32,822 nucleotides of DNA from an uncultured Neomegalonema sp. (GCA_938008165.1 CALLLP010000044.1:1-32822), one strand, 5' to 3'; shown: positions 16,208 through 24,577, numbered from the stretch's first letter. Numbers and translations are program-made. The notes: generated by a model from the letters alone, not told the origin.

Positions 16208-17392
16208 ATGTTTACACGCTTTTTCCTGACCCTGAAACAGGCCCGCATTCCCGTCAGCTTGCGGGAATACCTCATGCTGCTGGAGGGGATGCAGGCCGGT
16301 CTCGTCACCTATGATATCGAGGGATTCTACCACCTCGCCCGCGCCGCCTTGGTCAAGGACGAACGCCATCTCGACCGTTTCGATCAGGTCTTTTCCGAAA
16401 TCTTCAAGGGTGTCGAAGCCGTGGGCGGCAGCGGCGAAGCGGTCGACGAACAGCCGATTCCCGAAGAATGGCTACGCAAGATGGCCGAAAAATTCCTGAC
16501 CGACGAAGAAAAAGCGCAGATCGAGGCGCTGGGCGGCTGGGACACGTTGATGGAGACGCTGAAAAAGCGCCTCGAAGAACAAAAAGGTCGCCATCAGGGC
16601 GGCAATAAATGGATCGGCACCGGCGGCACCTCGCCTTTCGGAGCCTATGGCTACAACCCCGAAGGCGTGCGCATCGGCCAGCATGAAAGCCGCCACCGCC
16701 GGGCCGCAAAAGTCTGGGACAAGCGCAAATTCCGCAATCTCGATGACAGTGTCGAGCTGGGCACCCGCAATATCAAGGTCGCGCTCAAGCGTTTGCGCAT
16801 CTGGGCGCGATCCGGGGCCGATGAGGAGCTGGCCCTCGACGATACCATCCGCTCGACCGCCGAGCGCGGCTATCTCGATGTGGTCACCCGGCCCGAACGG
16901 CGCAATGCGGTAAAGCTGGTGATCTTTCTCGATGTGGGCGGGTCAATGGACGACCACATCAAGGTAGTCGAGGAATTGTTCTCCGCCGCGCGCAGCGAAT
17001 TCAAGCATCTGGAATATTACTACTTCCACAATTGTCTTTATGAAGGCGTCTGGCGCGACAACAATCGCCGCTGGACCGAGCAGATCCCGACTTGGGAGGT
17101 GCTCAACACCTATGGCGCGGATTACAAATGCATCTTCGTGGGCGATGCCAGCATGTCGCCCTATGAGATCGCCGTACCGGGAGGCGCAAACGAGCACTGG
17201 AACGAGGAATCGGGCGAGGTATGGCTGCGCCGTGCCCTGACCCAATGGCCGGGGCATGTGTGGCTCAACCCCGTGCCCGAATCCCACTGGCGCTACACCC
17301 ATTCCATCGGCATGATCCGCGAAATCACCGAGAACCGCATGTTCCCCCTGACGCTGGACGGGATCGGGGCGGCGATGAAAGCGCTGGTTTAA
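16208..17392 (+). CDS. CoxE-like von Willebrand factor A domain protein
   Basis: This 394-residue protein belongs to the CoxE-like VWA group that works with MoxR-type AAA ATPases in metal or cofactor insertion and complex remodelling. The N-terminal 230 residues are helical (MFTRFFLTLKQARIPVSLREYL), with a middle GTGGTSPFGAYGYNPEG segment. The VWA domain begins near residue 236, with the metal-site variant LDVGGSMDDH at 241-250, where the second residue of DxSxS is Gly. YYYFHNCLYEGVW and FVGDASMSPYEI follow. The likely partner ATPase is encoded 2.1 kb away on the opposite strand instead of next door. The ATG at 16208 gives the family N-terminus. Confidence 0.88.
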   Translation: MFTRFFLTLKQARIPVSLREYLMLLEGMQAGLVTYDIEGFYHLARAALVKDERHLDRFDQVFSEIFKGVEAVGGSGEAVDEQPIPEEWLRKMAEKFLTDEEKAQIEALGGWDTLMETLKKRLEEQKGRHQGGNKWIGTGGTSPFGAYGYNPEGVRIGQHESRHRRAAKVWDKRKFRNLDDSVELGTRNIKVALKRLRIWARSGADEELALDDTIRSTAERGYLDVVTRPERRNAVKLVIFLDVGGSMDDHIKVVEELFSAARSEFKHLEYYYFHNCLYEGVWRDNNRRWTEQIPTWEVLNTYGADYKCIFVGDASMSPYEIAVPGGANEHWNEESGEVWLRRALTQWPGHVWLNPVPESHWRYTHSIGMIREITENRMFPLTLDGIGAAMKALV

Positions 17393-17461
17393 AACGAAGC
17401 GCGATCAGGCCAAAGTCTCTGGCAACACCGAAAACCGCTTTTCCCGGAAGGGGGACTATTC

Positions 17462-18466
17462 TTGTCACCGCTCGACCGCATCATCGCCGCCGCCCGCAAG
17501 GCCCCCGCCATCCTTTCGCTCGCGGAGGGCGAAGACCCGCGCATCGTGGAAGGGGCGATCCGCGCCGCGCGGGACGGCATCGCGCGCCCCGTCTTGATCG
17601 GGGATGAGGCGACAATCCGCGCGCAGGTCGAGGCGCAGGGAGGCGCGCAGGGCATCACCGTACTCGACCCCGCCCAATCGCCCGACGCGCCGCGCTATGC
17701 CGCGCTTTACCATGCGATACGCCAGCACCGGGGCGTGGATAAAGCCGCCGCCGATGAAGCCGTCCGCGATCCGCTGAACGTCGCCGCGCTGATGGTCCGG
17801 GCCGGGGATGCGGCAGGCACCATCGCCGGAGCGGTCGCCACGACGGCCCTGACGGTACGCACGGCGTTTCAGATCATCGGGCGGGCCGAGGGCGTCGATA
17901 CGGTCTCCAGCTTCTTCCTGATGTTGCCCGATGGCGAAGGGCATCCCCTGCCCGGCCCGGTTCTCTTTGCCGATTGCGGTCTGGTCATCGACCCGACACC
18001 GGAAGAACTTGCCCAAATCGCGATTTCCTCCGCCGATTCGCTGAAGGCGATGCTGGGCGAGGAGGCGCAAATCGCCTTTCTGTCCTTTTCGACGAAGGGC
18101 AGCGCAAAGCATAAGCGGGTGGACAAGGTGACCGAGGCGCTCGGCATCGCCCGCGCCGCGCGACCCGATCTGACGATGGATGGGGAATTGCAATTCGATG
18201 CCGCCTTCGTGCCCGGAGTCGCGGCCAGCAAGGCCCCGGAATCGCCTCTTGCCGGACGGGCGAATGTCTTCGTCTTTCCATCGCTGGAAGCAGCGAATAT
18301 CGGCTATAAGATCGCCCAGCGCATCGGACGGGCGCGGGCAATCGGGCCAATCCTTCAGGGTCTCGCCGCCCCGGCCAATGACCTGTCACGCGGCTGCACT
18401 GCGCAGGATGTCTATGACCTGATCGCCGTGACGAGCGCGCAGGCGGCGGCGCGCGCTGTGTCCTGA
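17462..18466 (+). CDS. pta: Phosphate acetyltransferase
   Basis: This 334-residue single-domain enzyme interconverts acetyl-CoA and acetyl phosphate. Family segments are visible: ILSLAEGEDPRIVEGAIRA, DPLNVAALMVRAGDAAGTIAGAVATT, SSFFLMLPDG, VLFADCGLVIDPTPEELAQIA, AFLSFSTKGSAKH, MDGELQFDAAFVPGVA and the C-terminal NVFVFPSLEAANIGYKIAQRIG. The start is TTG at 17462, supported by a GGAAGGGGG site just upstream; no in-frame ATG gives a complete protein. The length fits the short Pta type without the N-terminal DRTGG domain. Acetate kinase is not adjacent. Confidence 0.93.
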   Translation: MSPLDRIIAAARKAPAILSLAEGEDPRIVEGAIRAARDGIARPVLIGDEATIRAQVEAQGGAQGITVLDPAQSPDAPRYAALYHAIRQHRGVDKAAADEAVRDPLNVAALMVRAGDAAGTIAGAVATTALTVRTAFQIIGRAEGVDTVSSFFLMLPDGEGHPLPGPVLFADCGLVIDPTPEELAQIAISSADSLKAMLGEEAQIAFLSFSTKGSAKHKRVDKVTEALGIARAARPDLTMDGELQFDAAFVPGVAASKAPESPLAGRANVFVFPSLEAANIGYKIAQRIGRARAIGPILQGLAAPANDLSRGCTAQDVYDLIAVTSAQAAARAVS

Positions 18467-18482
18467 CGCAACCGCGCCGGTG

Positions 18483-18656
18483 CTATCGTCCGCCGCTGGG
18501 CTGCGAATGGGTGCTGACGCCCCCCGGATTGCCGAACAGATCGGACTTGCTCTTGTTATTGGTCACGGTGCCCCCGGCGGCACCACACCCGGCAAGCGCA
18601 ATGGCAGCCAGTACGATCAAAGCCTTGGGCGCAATTGTCGATTTGATAGAAGCCAT
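18483..18656 (-). CDS. Small lipoprotein
   Basis: This 57-residue protein has a lipoprotein signal: a basic start (MASIKSTIAPK), a hydrophobic core and the lipobox LAGC with Cys24. The mature part is only 34 residues and consists mostly of Gly, Ser, Asn and Thr (GAAGGTVTNNKSKSDLFGNPGG), so it is probably a membrane-anchored disordered peptide. The ORF can be read further upstream, but the ATG at 18656 places the signal peptide at the N-terminus. It converges on pta and diverges from the metalloprotease gene. Function unknown; such small lipoproteins often accompany cell-envelope upkeep. Confidence 0.7.
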   Translation of the reverse strand: MASIKSTIAPKALIVLAAIALAGCGAAGGTVTNNKSKSDLFGNPGGVSTHSQPSGGR

Positions 18657-18815
18657 GGTGAGGGTTCCCTTTTTGGTTGCAAAACACACATAGAAAAGCC
18701 CGCAAACACGCCATCGGTTCATTCACACACCATCACACTACCGAGACGTGATCCTGCCCTAATCTTGCCTGCAACTTGCATCACGACGGGAAGATGATTG
18801 GGGAGAGGATCTAAA

Positions 18816-19496
18816 ATGTTTCGTTTCAAGACAGCTATCGTGGCATCATTTCTCGCCCTCGCGCCCCTGACGGCGCAGGCCGATGCGGGCTTTGTGCATT
18901 CCAGCCCGTCGCTTAGTCTGGCAAAGCCTTGCGGGGCGAATGCCTCCTGCGCGTTTTCGTGGACGCTGGCCTCGCGGATGGGTCATATCCTGCGCTTCAT
19001 CGAAGATCGCTACGGCAAGCGTGACCGGAACTGGACCCTTCTGGGGGTAGAATTCACCAGTCAGGACGCCCCGCAGGTCTGGTATCCGACCTTTGACGGG
19101 GTCAGCGAAACGGTCATTATCCAATTGACTCGTGGCGCGGCGACCAACGAAACCCAAGCATTGTTCCAACTGGCCCATGAGGTCGTGCACCTGCTCTCCC
19201 CCACCGGACCGGGCGCCCATGCGAGCGTTTTGGAAGAAGGGCTGGCGACCTATAACTCGCTCGAATATCTGGCAGCGATCGGCAAAGCGGTCTCTCCCGA
19301 ATACATCAATGCCCCCCGCTACGAACGCGCCTATCGCGCCGTTGCACGGCTCGCAAGACGCCCGGATTTCGCCAACGGCATCAAGGCCCTACGAGCGCAA
19401 ACGGGGCGCCTCAGCACATTGGAGGCGATCGACCTGCAACGCGCATGGCCGGGATTGCCGGGGGATGAGGCGCGCCTGCTGGCCTCGCGGTTCTGA
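18816..19496 (+). CDS. Exported zinc metalloprotease candidate (HEVVH)
   Basis: This 226-residue protein has a signal peptide (MFRFKTAIVASFLALAPLTAQADA) and a zinc-protease motif His121-Glu-Val-Val-His125 in LFQLAHEVVHLLSP. About 15 residues later comes LEEGLATYNSLEY, in which Glu140 or Glu141 would be the third ligand, as in gluzincins, where a Glu in an EG(L/F)A context follows the HExxH helix. I do not recognise the family. The ATG at 18816 has GGGAGAGGA upstream; an earlier TTG is less likely. It sits next to the small lipoprotein gene, divergently. Substrate unknown; the location would be the periplasm or outside. Confidence 0.75.
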   Translation: MFRFKTAIVASFLALAPLTAQADAGFVHSSPSLSLAKPCGANASCAFSWTLASRMGHILRFIEDRYGKRDRNWTLLGVEFTSQDAPQVWYPTFDGVSETVIIQLTRGAATNETQALFQLAHEVVHLLSPTGPGAHASVLEEGLATYNSLEYLAAIGKAVSPEYINAPRYERAYRAVARLARRPDFANGIKALRAQTGRLSTLEAIDLQRAWPGLPGDEARLLASRF

Positions 19497-19506
19497 CGAG
19501 GGGGGG

Positions 19507-20442
19507 CTATGCCCGGCCCTTCGCCTCGGTCGAGCGGCCCGCCAGATCCTCGCGGGCTTCGTCGAGTATTTTCGTGGCTTCGGACCCCTGAATCCGGGCG
19601 ATATCATCCTGATATTTCAGCAAGGCCCCCAGCGTGTCCGAAATCGTCTGGGGGTCGAGCGCCACCGCATCGAGCGCCACGAGCGCCCGCGCCCAGTCCA
19701 GCGTTTCCGCCACGCCGGGGCTTTTGAACAGGTCTTCGTCGCGCAGGCGGCGGATAAAGGCCGCAACCTCCCGCGAGAGCGTTTCGGAGGCTTCGGGGGC
19801 TTTTGCGGCGAGGATGGTCATCTCGCGGTCGAAATCGGGGTAATCGACCCAGTGATAGAGGCACCGGCGGCGCAGGGCATCATGCACTTCCCGCGTCCGG
19901 TTAGAGGTGATGACCACCACGGGTGGCGCGGGGGCCTTGACGACACCGATTTCGGGAATGGTGACCTGAAAATCGCTCAGGGCTTCGAGCAAAAACGCCT
20001 CGAATGGCTCATCGGCGCGGTCCAATTCGTCGATCAGCAGGACCGGCGGCCCCCCCTCCTGCGGCTGCATCGCCTCCAGCAAAGGCCGGGCAATCAGGTG
20101 CTTTTCGGCGAAGACATCCGCCGCGATGGCGTCGCGGTCGGCCTGTCCCGTGGCTTCGGCAAGGCGAATTTCCATCATCTGCGCGGCGTAGTTCCATTCA
20201 TACACCGCCGAGGAGGCATCCAGCCCCTCATAGCATTGCAGGCGGATGAGGCGGCGGCCCAGCAGCGCGGCGATGGCCTTGGCAACCTCGGTCTTGCCGA
20301 CCCCCGCCTCGCCCTCCAGAAAGATCGGACGGCCCAGCTTGAGCGCCAGAAAGATCACCGTGGCGAGGCCGCGCCCGCAAACGTAATCCACTTCGGCAAG
20401 GCGGGTCTGCACATCGTCGATGGTGGCGAAGGGAGCGGTCAT
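19507..20442 (-). CDS. MoxR-family AAA+ ATPase
   Basis: This 311-residue ATPase of the MoxR type remodels protein complexes, usually with a VWA-domain partner. Walker A is GEAGVGKTE (residues 44-52), Walker B is LLIDELDRADEPFEAFLLEALSDFQ, and sensor 1 is VVITSNRTREVHDALRRRC. The C-terminal part has the helical lid (LSREVAAFIRRLRDEDLFKSPGVAETLDWARAL). The start MTAPFATIDDVQTRLAEVDYV is preferred over a longer ORF that reads into the repeat-containing spacer. The likely VWA partner is the CoxE-like gene at 16208-17392. Confidence 0.92.
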   Translation of the reverse strand: MTAPFATIDDVQTRLAEVDYVCGRGLATVIFLALKLGRPIFLEGEAGVGKTEVAKAIAALLGRRLIRLQCYEGLDASSAVYEWNYAAQMMEIRLAEATGQADRDAIAADVFAEKHLIARPLLEAMQPQEGGPPVLLIDELDRADEPFEAFLLEALSDFQVTIPEIGVVKAPAPPVVVITSNRTREVHDALRRRCLYHWVDYPDFDREMTILAAKAPEASETLSREVAAFIRRLRDEDLFKSPGVAETLDWARALVALDAVALDPQTISDTLGALLKYQDDIARIQGSEATKILDEAREDLAGRSTEAKGRA

Positions 20443-20517
20443 GGGCGATCCTCGGGCAAGCGGTATTATGCCAAACAGGACCACAGGGCGCTGCGCTTGT
20501 CGAGGGGGCGCGACCTT

Positions 20518-20623
20518 GGGGCCTAGAGTGACGCGCGATCAAGTCGGGTCATGCATTGCGCCAAGAGCGACGCATTTCCTGACACTGTGTGGCTCAACCT
20601 AATCGCGTTTCACTCTAGGCCCC
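20518..20623. repeat. Long inverted repeat covering the histidine kinase stop codon
   Basis: The arms at 20518-20539 and 20602-20623 are 22 bases each and match in inverse at 20 positions; the outer 14 (GGGGCCTAGAGTGA) are perfect. The spacer is 62 bases. The right arm contains the last two codons and stop of the histidine kinase. It may be a palindromic intergenic repeat or a large transcript-end hairpin; no T run follows it and no flanking target duplication was seen. Confidence 0.7.
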
Positions 20624-21748
20624 GCGAAAGCGGACGCTGGCCGTCGTGCCGACGCCCTTCTCGCTGTCGAGGGTCAGGGTACCGCCATGCATCGCGACCA
20701 GCGCATCGACGATGGACAGGCCCAGCCCACAGCTATCCCCGCTGGCGATATGCGCCTGCGACAAGCGGGCGAAAGGTGCAAGCACCTGCGCCGTCTCCGC
20801 CGGTGCCATGCCGATCCCCTCATCGATGACCCGAAAGAGCACATCCGCGCCCTCGCCCGACATGGCGATCCGCACCGATTGTCCCTCATCCGAGTATTTC
20901 AGCGCGTTGGAGACCAGATTGATCATGATCTGACGGATGGCGCGGGCATCGGCCATCACGGCCTTGGGCGCGCCATGGCGATCAACTTCGATGGTCTGAT
21001 TGCGACTGGTCGCCTGATGGGCAAGGGACGCTTTGACATCGCGGATCAAATCGGAAAGATCGACCGCTTCGAGGGTCAGGTCATAGCTTCCGGCCTCGAT
21101 CCGCGACAGGTCGAGCAGATCGTCGACCAGCGACAGCAGATGCTTTCCCGACCGATAGACAGTCTCGGCATATTCCAGCGTCCGCTCCTGCGAGAAATCG
21201 CCGAACAGGGTTTCCTGACGCAAGGACATTTCGGAAAATCCGATGATGGCATTGAGCGGCGTCCGCAATTCGTGGCTCATATTGGCGAGGAATTCGGATT
21301 TGGCGGCGTTGGCCTCCTCCGCCCGCCACCGCGCCTCCTCCAGCGCCGTGGCGCGCATGTGCAGGTCTGCCTTTGCCTCGGCAAGGGCCGCATTGCGATC
21401 ATCGAGCATCCGGGCCTGATCGCGCGATTCACGGCGGGTCCGGTCCAGTCGCTGAATGGTATCGAGCGTGAAGATCACAAGGGGCAGGCCAACCATGATC
21501 GCGGTCAGGAACGCCATGATGCTAAACCGATACGCGATCTCGGCGGGCAGGATCGTGTCGACACCGTTGGCGATCACCATCGCTTCGAGAGCGGCAATCA
21601 GCAGCAACGCTACAGACAGATGCCATCGTGTCGCCCCGCCGATCACCCGATCGACGACCTCCAGCACCGGCGAGCGCACCGGCATCGATTTCACGACACT
21701 GCGCACACCATCGCGCGGTCGTCGGTTCTCGGAAAAGGAATGGCTCAT
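20615..21748 (-). CDS. Membrane sensor histidine kinase
   Basis: This 377-residue kinase has two membrane spans near residues 42-63 and 75-95 with almost no periplasmic loop, then a coiled-coil segment rich in Ala/Glu ([31 protein letters not shown]), the HisKA domain with phospho-acceptor His159 ([18 protein letters not shown]) and an HATPase domain ([41 protein letters not shown]). The short sensor part suggests it senses the membrane or another protein. No response regulator gene is adjacent, so it is an orphan kinase. An ATG two codons upstream (21754) is equally possible. Confidence 0.92.
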   Translation of the reverse strand: MSHSFSENRRPRDGVRSVVKSMPVRSPVLEVVDRVIGGATRWHLSVALLLIAALEAMVIANGVDTILPAEIAYRFSIMAFLTAIMVGLPLVIFTLDTIQRLDRTRRESRDQARMLDDRNAALAEAKADLHMRATALEEARWRAEEANAAKSEFLANMSHELRTPLNAIIGFSEMSLRQETLFGDFSQERTLEYAETVYRSGKHLLSLVDDLLDLSRIEAGSYDLTLEAVDLSDLIRDVKASLAHQATSRNQTIEVDRHGAPKAVMADARAIRQIMINLVSNALKYSDEGQSVRIAMSGEGADVLFRVIDEGIGMAPAETAQVLAPFARLSQAHIASGDSCGLGLSIVDALVAMHGGTLTLDSEKGVGTTASVRFRGA

Positions 21749-21855
21749 CGTCATGGGGCCAAAATAGTCGAGAACGGTTTACAGTACGCTCAATACCGGA
21801 GCGCGAAATACCTAGAATACAACTCAACCCGTTTGCTTTTTTACCGATCCCCGTC

Positions 21856-22323
21856 TCAGCCTCGCCCGCGATACCCCGCAACGCCCTGTTCCGGAATCCA
21901 GACATCGGCCGGGGGCGCGCCCGTCTGCCAGAACACATCGATAGGGATGCCGCCGCGCGGATACCAATACCCGCCGATGCGCAGCCAATGGGGGGCGAGC
22001 AGATCCGCAAGACGCCGGGCAATGCTGACGGTGCAATCCTCGTGAAACGCCCCGTGATTGCGGAATGCGCCGAGATAGAGTTTCAGCGACTTGCTCTCGA
22101 CCAGCCACTCGCCCGGCACGTAATCGATGACCAGATGGGCGAAATCCGGTGCGCCGGTCATGGGGCAGAGCGACGTAAATTCCGGCGCAGTAAAGCGCAC
22201 GCAATAGCGCGTATCGGCCTGCGGATTGGCAACGCGCTCCAGCACCGCTTCTTCTGGCGTGGCGGGCAGGGCGGTCTGGGTGCCAAGCTGTTGCAGGCCG
22301 CTATAGATGGTGTCGTCGGACAT
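21856..22323 (-). CDS. queF: NADPH-dependent preQ0 reductase (QueF)
   Basis: This 155-residue enzyme reduces 7-cyano-7-deazaguanine (preQ0) to 7-aminomethyl-7-deazaguanine (preQ1), the last free-base step before queuosine is put into tRNA. It is the short, single-domain type. Cys53, which forms the thioimide, and Asp60 are in [15 protein letters not shown], and the QueF signature [16 protein letters not shown] follows. The ATG at 22323 has GGAG 7 bases upstream; a GTG two codons earlier overlaps the queE stop but would be too close to that site. It is the last gene of queCDEF. Confidence 0.96.
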   Translation of the reverse strand: MSDDTIYSGLQQLGTQTALPATPEEAVLERVANPQADTRYCVRFTAPEFTSLCPMTGAPDFAHLVIDYVPGEWLVESKSLKLYLGAFRNHGAFHEDCTVSIARRLADLLAPHWLRIGGYWYPRGGIPIDVFWQTGAPPADVWIPEQGVAGYRGRG

Positions 22324-22325
22324 GG

Positions 22326-23045
22326 TCACACTCCGCGCTTATTGCCCCACAGGGCGACATGCAGTTGGGGAAGGATGGTGGCATCATACCAATGATCGCC
22401 CAGCGCCCGGTCGATCAGCCACAGCATCCGGTCATTGATGCCGTCATGATCGACGAGGGCGGTGTCATCCTCTGGGGGCGGGGGCGTATGGTTGCCGGGT
22501 TGCAAAAAGACGTCGAGCGCCGGATGCCGCCGCGCCACCTCCCGCGCATACCGGTAATCCACCTCGTCGAAAATCACGATTTTCAGGACCGTCCGGCACG
22601 GCCCCGCGCTGTCGATACATTCCGCCAACAGCGCCCAATCCGTCTCCATTTCGCTGGATGGAGGTTTGGGGCTGAGGGTCAGAAGATCGAGACCGGAAAA
22701 CCAGTCGCGCGCGACCGAGCCTTGTGTTTCAAGCCCGAAACGATAGCCCTTGGTTTTGCCCAAGGCGATCAGTGGTCCGAAATCCTGAATCGCCGGATTG
22801 CCACCCGAAAGCGAGACGGTCAGGGGGTGCGGCGCGAGGCGCTCGATCTCGGCCATCACGGCCCCGGTCTCCATCGGCACCCAGTCATGGCGATAGGCGC
22901 TGTCCACCGCATGCATCGAATCGCACCAGATACAGCGGTAATCGCACCCACCCGTCCGCACGAAGACGGTCGGCACCCCGATCAACGCGCCCTCGCCCTG
23001 AATGGTCGGGCCGAATATCTCGGCAATGCGCAGGGGCGCCGTCAT
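22326..23045 (-). CDS. queE: 7-carboxy-7-deazaguanine synthase (QueE, radical SAM)
   Basis: This 239-residue radical SAM enzyme contracts the ring of 6-carboxy-tetrahydropterin to 7-carboxy-7-deazaguanine. The cluster motif Cys34-x3-Cys38-x2-Cys41 is in [13 protein letters not shown], preceded by the family's [35 protein letters not shown] and LETQGS are further radical-SAM features. The ATG at 23045 overlaps the queD stop in an ATGA junction, which sets the start. The end overlaps or abuts queF. It acts in the cytoplasm with QueD upstream and QueC downstream in the pathway. Confidence 0.96.
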   Translation of the reverse strand: MTAPLRIAEIFGPTIQGEGALIGVPTVFVRTGGCDYRCIWCDSMHAVDSAYRHDWVPMETGAVMAEIERLAPHPLTVSLSGGNPAIQDFGPLIALGKTKGYRFGLETQGSVARDWFSGLDLLTLSPKPPSSEMETDWALLAECIDSAGPCRTVLKIVIFDEVDYRYAREVARRHPALDVFLQPGNHTPPPPEDDTALVDHDGINDRMLWLIDRALGDHWYDATILPQLHVALWGNKRGV

Positions 23046-23398
23046 GGTCTGTAAATCGCCCAGGTCTTCGGCGTCTCGCTGACGGCAACCGCACTCGTTT
23101 CTGGCCACCGCGCGGCGCACCATTCATAGAGCGCTTTGGCCAGAAACTCGGCAGTCACGGCATCATGGCCAAACACGTCGTTCAGGTGGCGATGATCGAG
23201 CGTATCGTCGATATACCGCTTCAGGATGGCCAATTCGCCGTAATCGCGCACGAAATTATGGGCATCGAGATCGGCGGCGCTCAACTCGACCCGCACGGTA
23301 TAATTATGCCCATGCAGCCGCGCGCATTGATGGGTTTCGGGCAAGCGCGAAAGCTGGTGCGAGGCGGAGAAAGCGAACTCCTTCGTGATCGTGAACAT
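23042..23398 (-). CDS. queD: 6-carboxy-5,6,7,8-tetrahydropterin synthase (QueD)
   Basis: This 118-residue zinc enzyme of the 6-pyruvoyl-tetrahydropterin synthase fold turns dihydroneopterin triphosphate, made from GTP by FolE, into 6-carboxy-tetrahydropterin. Zinc ligands His14 (FAFSASHQL), His29 and His31 (RLHGHNYTV) and the catalytic Cys25 (THQCARLHG) are present, as is the [23 protein letters not shown] block. The start overlaps the queC stop by one base and the stop overlaps the queE start, so translation is coupled along the operon. FolE is not in the window. Confidence 0.96.
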   Translation of the reverse strand: MFTITKEFAFSASHQLSRLPETHQCARLHGHNYTVRVELSAADLDAHNFVRDYGELAILKRYIDDTLDHRHLNDVFGHDAVTAEFLAKALYEWCAARWPETSAVAVSETPKTWAIYRP

Positions 23399-24081
23399 CA
23401 GGTCACGCTCCGCCAGAAATCAGGGTCGGCATAGTCGGTCGGATCGGTCACGCCCGCGATGTGAAACGCCTCCCGGCGCTCGACGCAGGTACCGCAGCGC
23501 CCGCAATGGCGCGCCCCGCCCTTGTAGCAGGACCATGTATCGGCAAAGGGCGTACCGTGGCGCGCCCCCTCGGCCACGATGTCGGATTTCGGGCCATGCA
23601 GGAATGGCGTATACAGCGCGACGGCGGGGTCGCCATCGAGCGCGGCATCCTGCATCCGCGCGAATGCCTCGATAAAGCCGGGGCGGCAATCGGGATAGAT
23701 GAAATGATCGCCCCCATGCACCGCCGTCGCCACCGCTTCGATCCGGCGAGCGGCGGCAATCCCGAACGCGACGGTCAACATGATCGCGTTGCGGTTCGGG
23801 ACCACGGTGACCTTCATCGTCTCCTCGGCATAATGGCCGTCGGGAACTGCGATATCGTCGGTCAGGGCCGATCCGCCCAGCGAACGCCCCACACCGGCAA
23901 TATCGATCACATCATGGGGCACACCAAGGCGCACGGCGCAGGCGGCGGCGCAGGCAATCTCGCGCCGGTGGCGCTGACCGTAATCAAAGGTGACGAGACC
24001 GGCCAGCACGCGCTCGGCGGCAACCTTATGCGCAAGCGATACGGAATCGAGTCCACCGGAGCAGACGACGAGCGTTTTCAT
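23398..24081 (-). CDS. queC: 7-cyano-7-deazaguanine synthase (QueC)
   Basis: This 227-residue ATP-dependent amidoligase/nitrile synthase makes preQ0 from 7-carboxy-7-deazaguanine and ammonia. The PP-loop SGGLDS is at residues 8-13 (MKTLVVCSGGLDSVSLA), and the C-terminal zinc site is the Cys cluster CYKGGARHCGRCGTCVERREAF. TFDYGQRHRREI and VVPNRNAIMLTVA are further family segments. The ATG at 24081 has AAGGA 7 bases upstream, and this site forms the 3' end of a preQ1 riboswitch. It is the first gene of queCDEF, so the switch should govern the coupled operon. Confidence 0.97.
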   Translation of the reverse strand: MKTLVVCSGGLDSVSLAHKVAAERVLAGLVTFDYGQRHRREIACAAACAVRLGVPHDVIDIAGVGRSLGGSALTDDIAVPDGHYAEETMKVTVVPNRNAIMLTVAFGIAAARRIEAVATAVHGGDHFIYPDCRPGFIEAFARMQDAALDGDPAVALYTPFLHGPKSDIVAEGARHGTPFADTWSCYKGGARHCGRCGTCVERREAFHIAGVTDPTDYADPDFWRSVT

Positions 24082-24088
24082 CCTCAAG

Positions 24089-24120
24089 TCCTTGTTTTTA
24101 CCGGGTAGGCTGCGACCGGG
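24089..24120 (-). promoter_or_regulatory. Class I preQ1 riboswitch controlling queC translation
   Basis: On the minus strand the leader reads P1 5' arm CCGG (24119-24116), loop UCGCAGCCUAC (24115-24105), P1 3' arm CCGG (24104-24101), then U and five A, then CAAGGA (24094-24089). This matches the compact class I fold as I recall it from the Thermoanaerobacter tengcongensis aptamer: the UCGCAG loop core, a C just before the P1 3' arm (24105) to pair with preQ1, and an A-rich tail ending ACAAGG. The AAGGA is also the queC ribosome-binding site, 7 bases before the ATG, so ligand binding should hide it. P1 is short (4 bp). A 6-bp hairpin (24134-24119) lies directly upstream and overlaps P1 by one base. 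Confidence 0.88.
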
Positions 24121-24172
24121 CCTCGGACGAGGCCGGATGCGCATACCACCCTTGGCGCAGCCTTGCCAAGCC

Positions 24173-24577
24173 CTAGAGGGTGGTGGCAATCCCGATGCTC
24201 ATCAGCATGACAAAGAAAATGCCGCTCCAGATCCCGAAAACGAGCCATAAGCGCATGAAAAAGCCGATCCAATCCCCTTTCGCATCGCGCCACGCCGCAT
24301 AGGTGAGCAAGGTCGGCACCACGGGCAAGGCCCAGACCATCGCCAGCAAAGCCGCCAGCGCGCCAAGCCCGATCGCCGAGACCCCGACGATCAGCACCAG
24401 CAGCGCGACCGTCGCAATCAGCACACGAACAACCGTCTGCCTCAACGAGTTGGACCAATGCTCCGGCGTGGCGGGGGCATCCAGCAAAGTCTGGCGCAGG
24501 GCCTGTTTGGGCGCACCGCATCCCCCGCAGGTGCGATCCTCTTCGCTGTAAACATTCCCGCAATATCTGCAGTTCAT
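24173..24577 (-). CDS. Zinc-ribbon membrane protein
   Basis: This 134-residue protein has an N-terminal zinc ribbon with Cys3-x2-Cys6 and Cys17-x2-Cys20 (MNCRYCGNVY, RTCGGCGAPK), then a linker and hydrophobic segments at about residues 48-90 (long, likely two spans) and 105-134. No family with a known role was recognised; zinc-ribbon plus membrane-span proteins are common and mostly uncharacterised. It lies upstream of queC on the same strand, with 91 bases holding the riboswitch between, so it could share a transcript. The start ATG is divergent from yqgE. Confidence 0.75.
   Translation of the reverse strand: MNCRYCGNVYSEEDRTCGGCGAPKQALRQTLLDAPATPEHWSNSLRQTVVRVLIATVALLVLIVGVSAIGLGALAALLAMVWALPVVPTLLTYAAWRDAKGDWIGFFMRLWLVFGIWSGIFFVMLMSIGIATTL

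Noticed and set aside
20687..22045. 452-codon ORF on the plus strand
   Set aside because: It runs across the complement of the histidine kinase and into queF, both of which have intact catalytic motifs.
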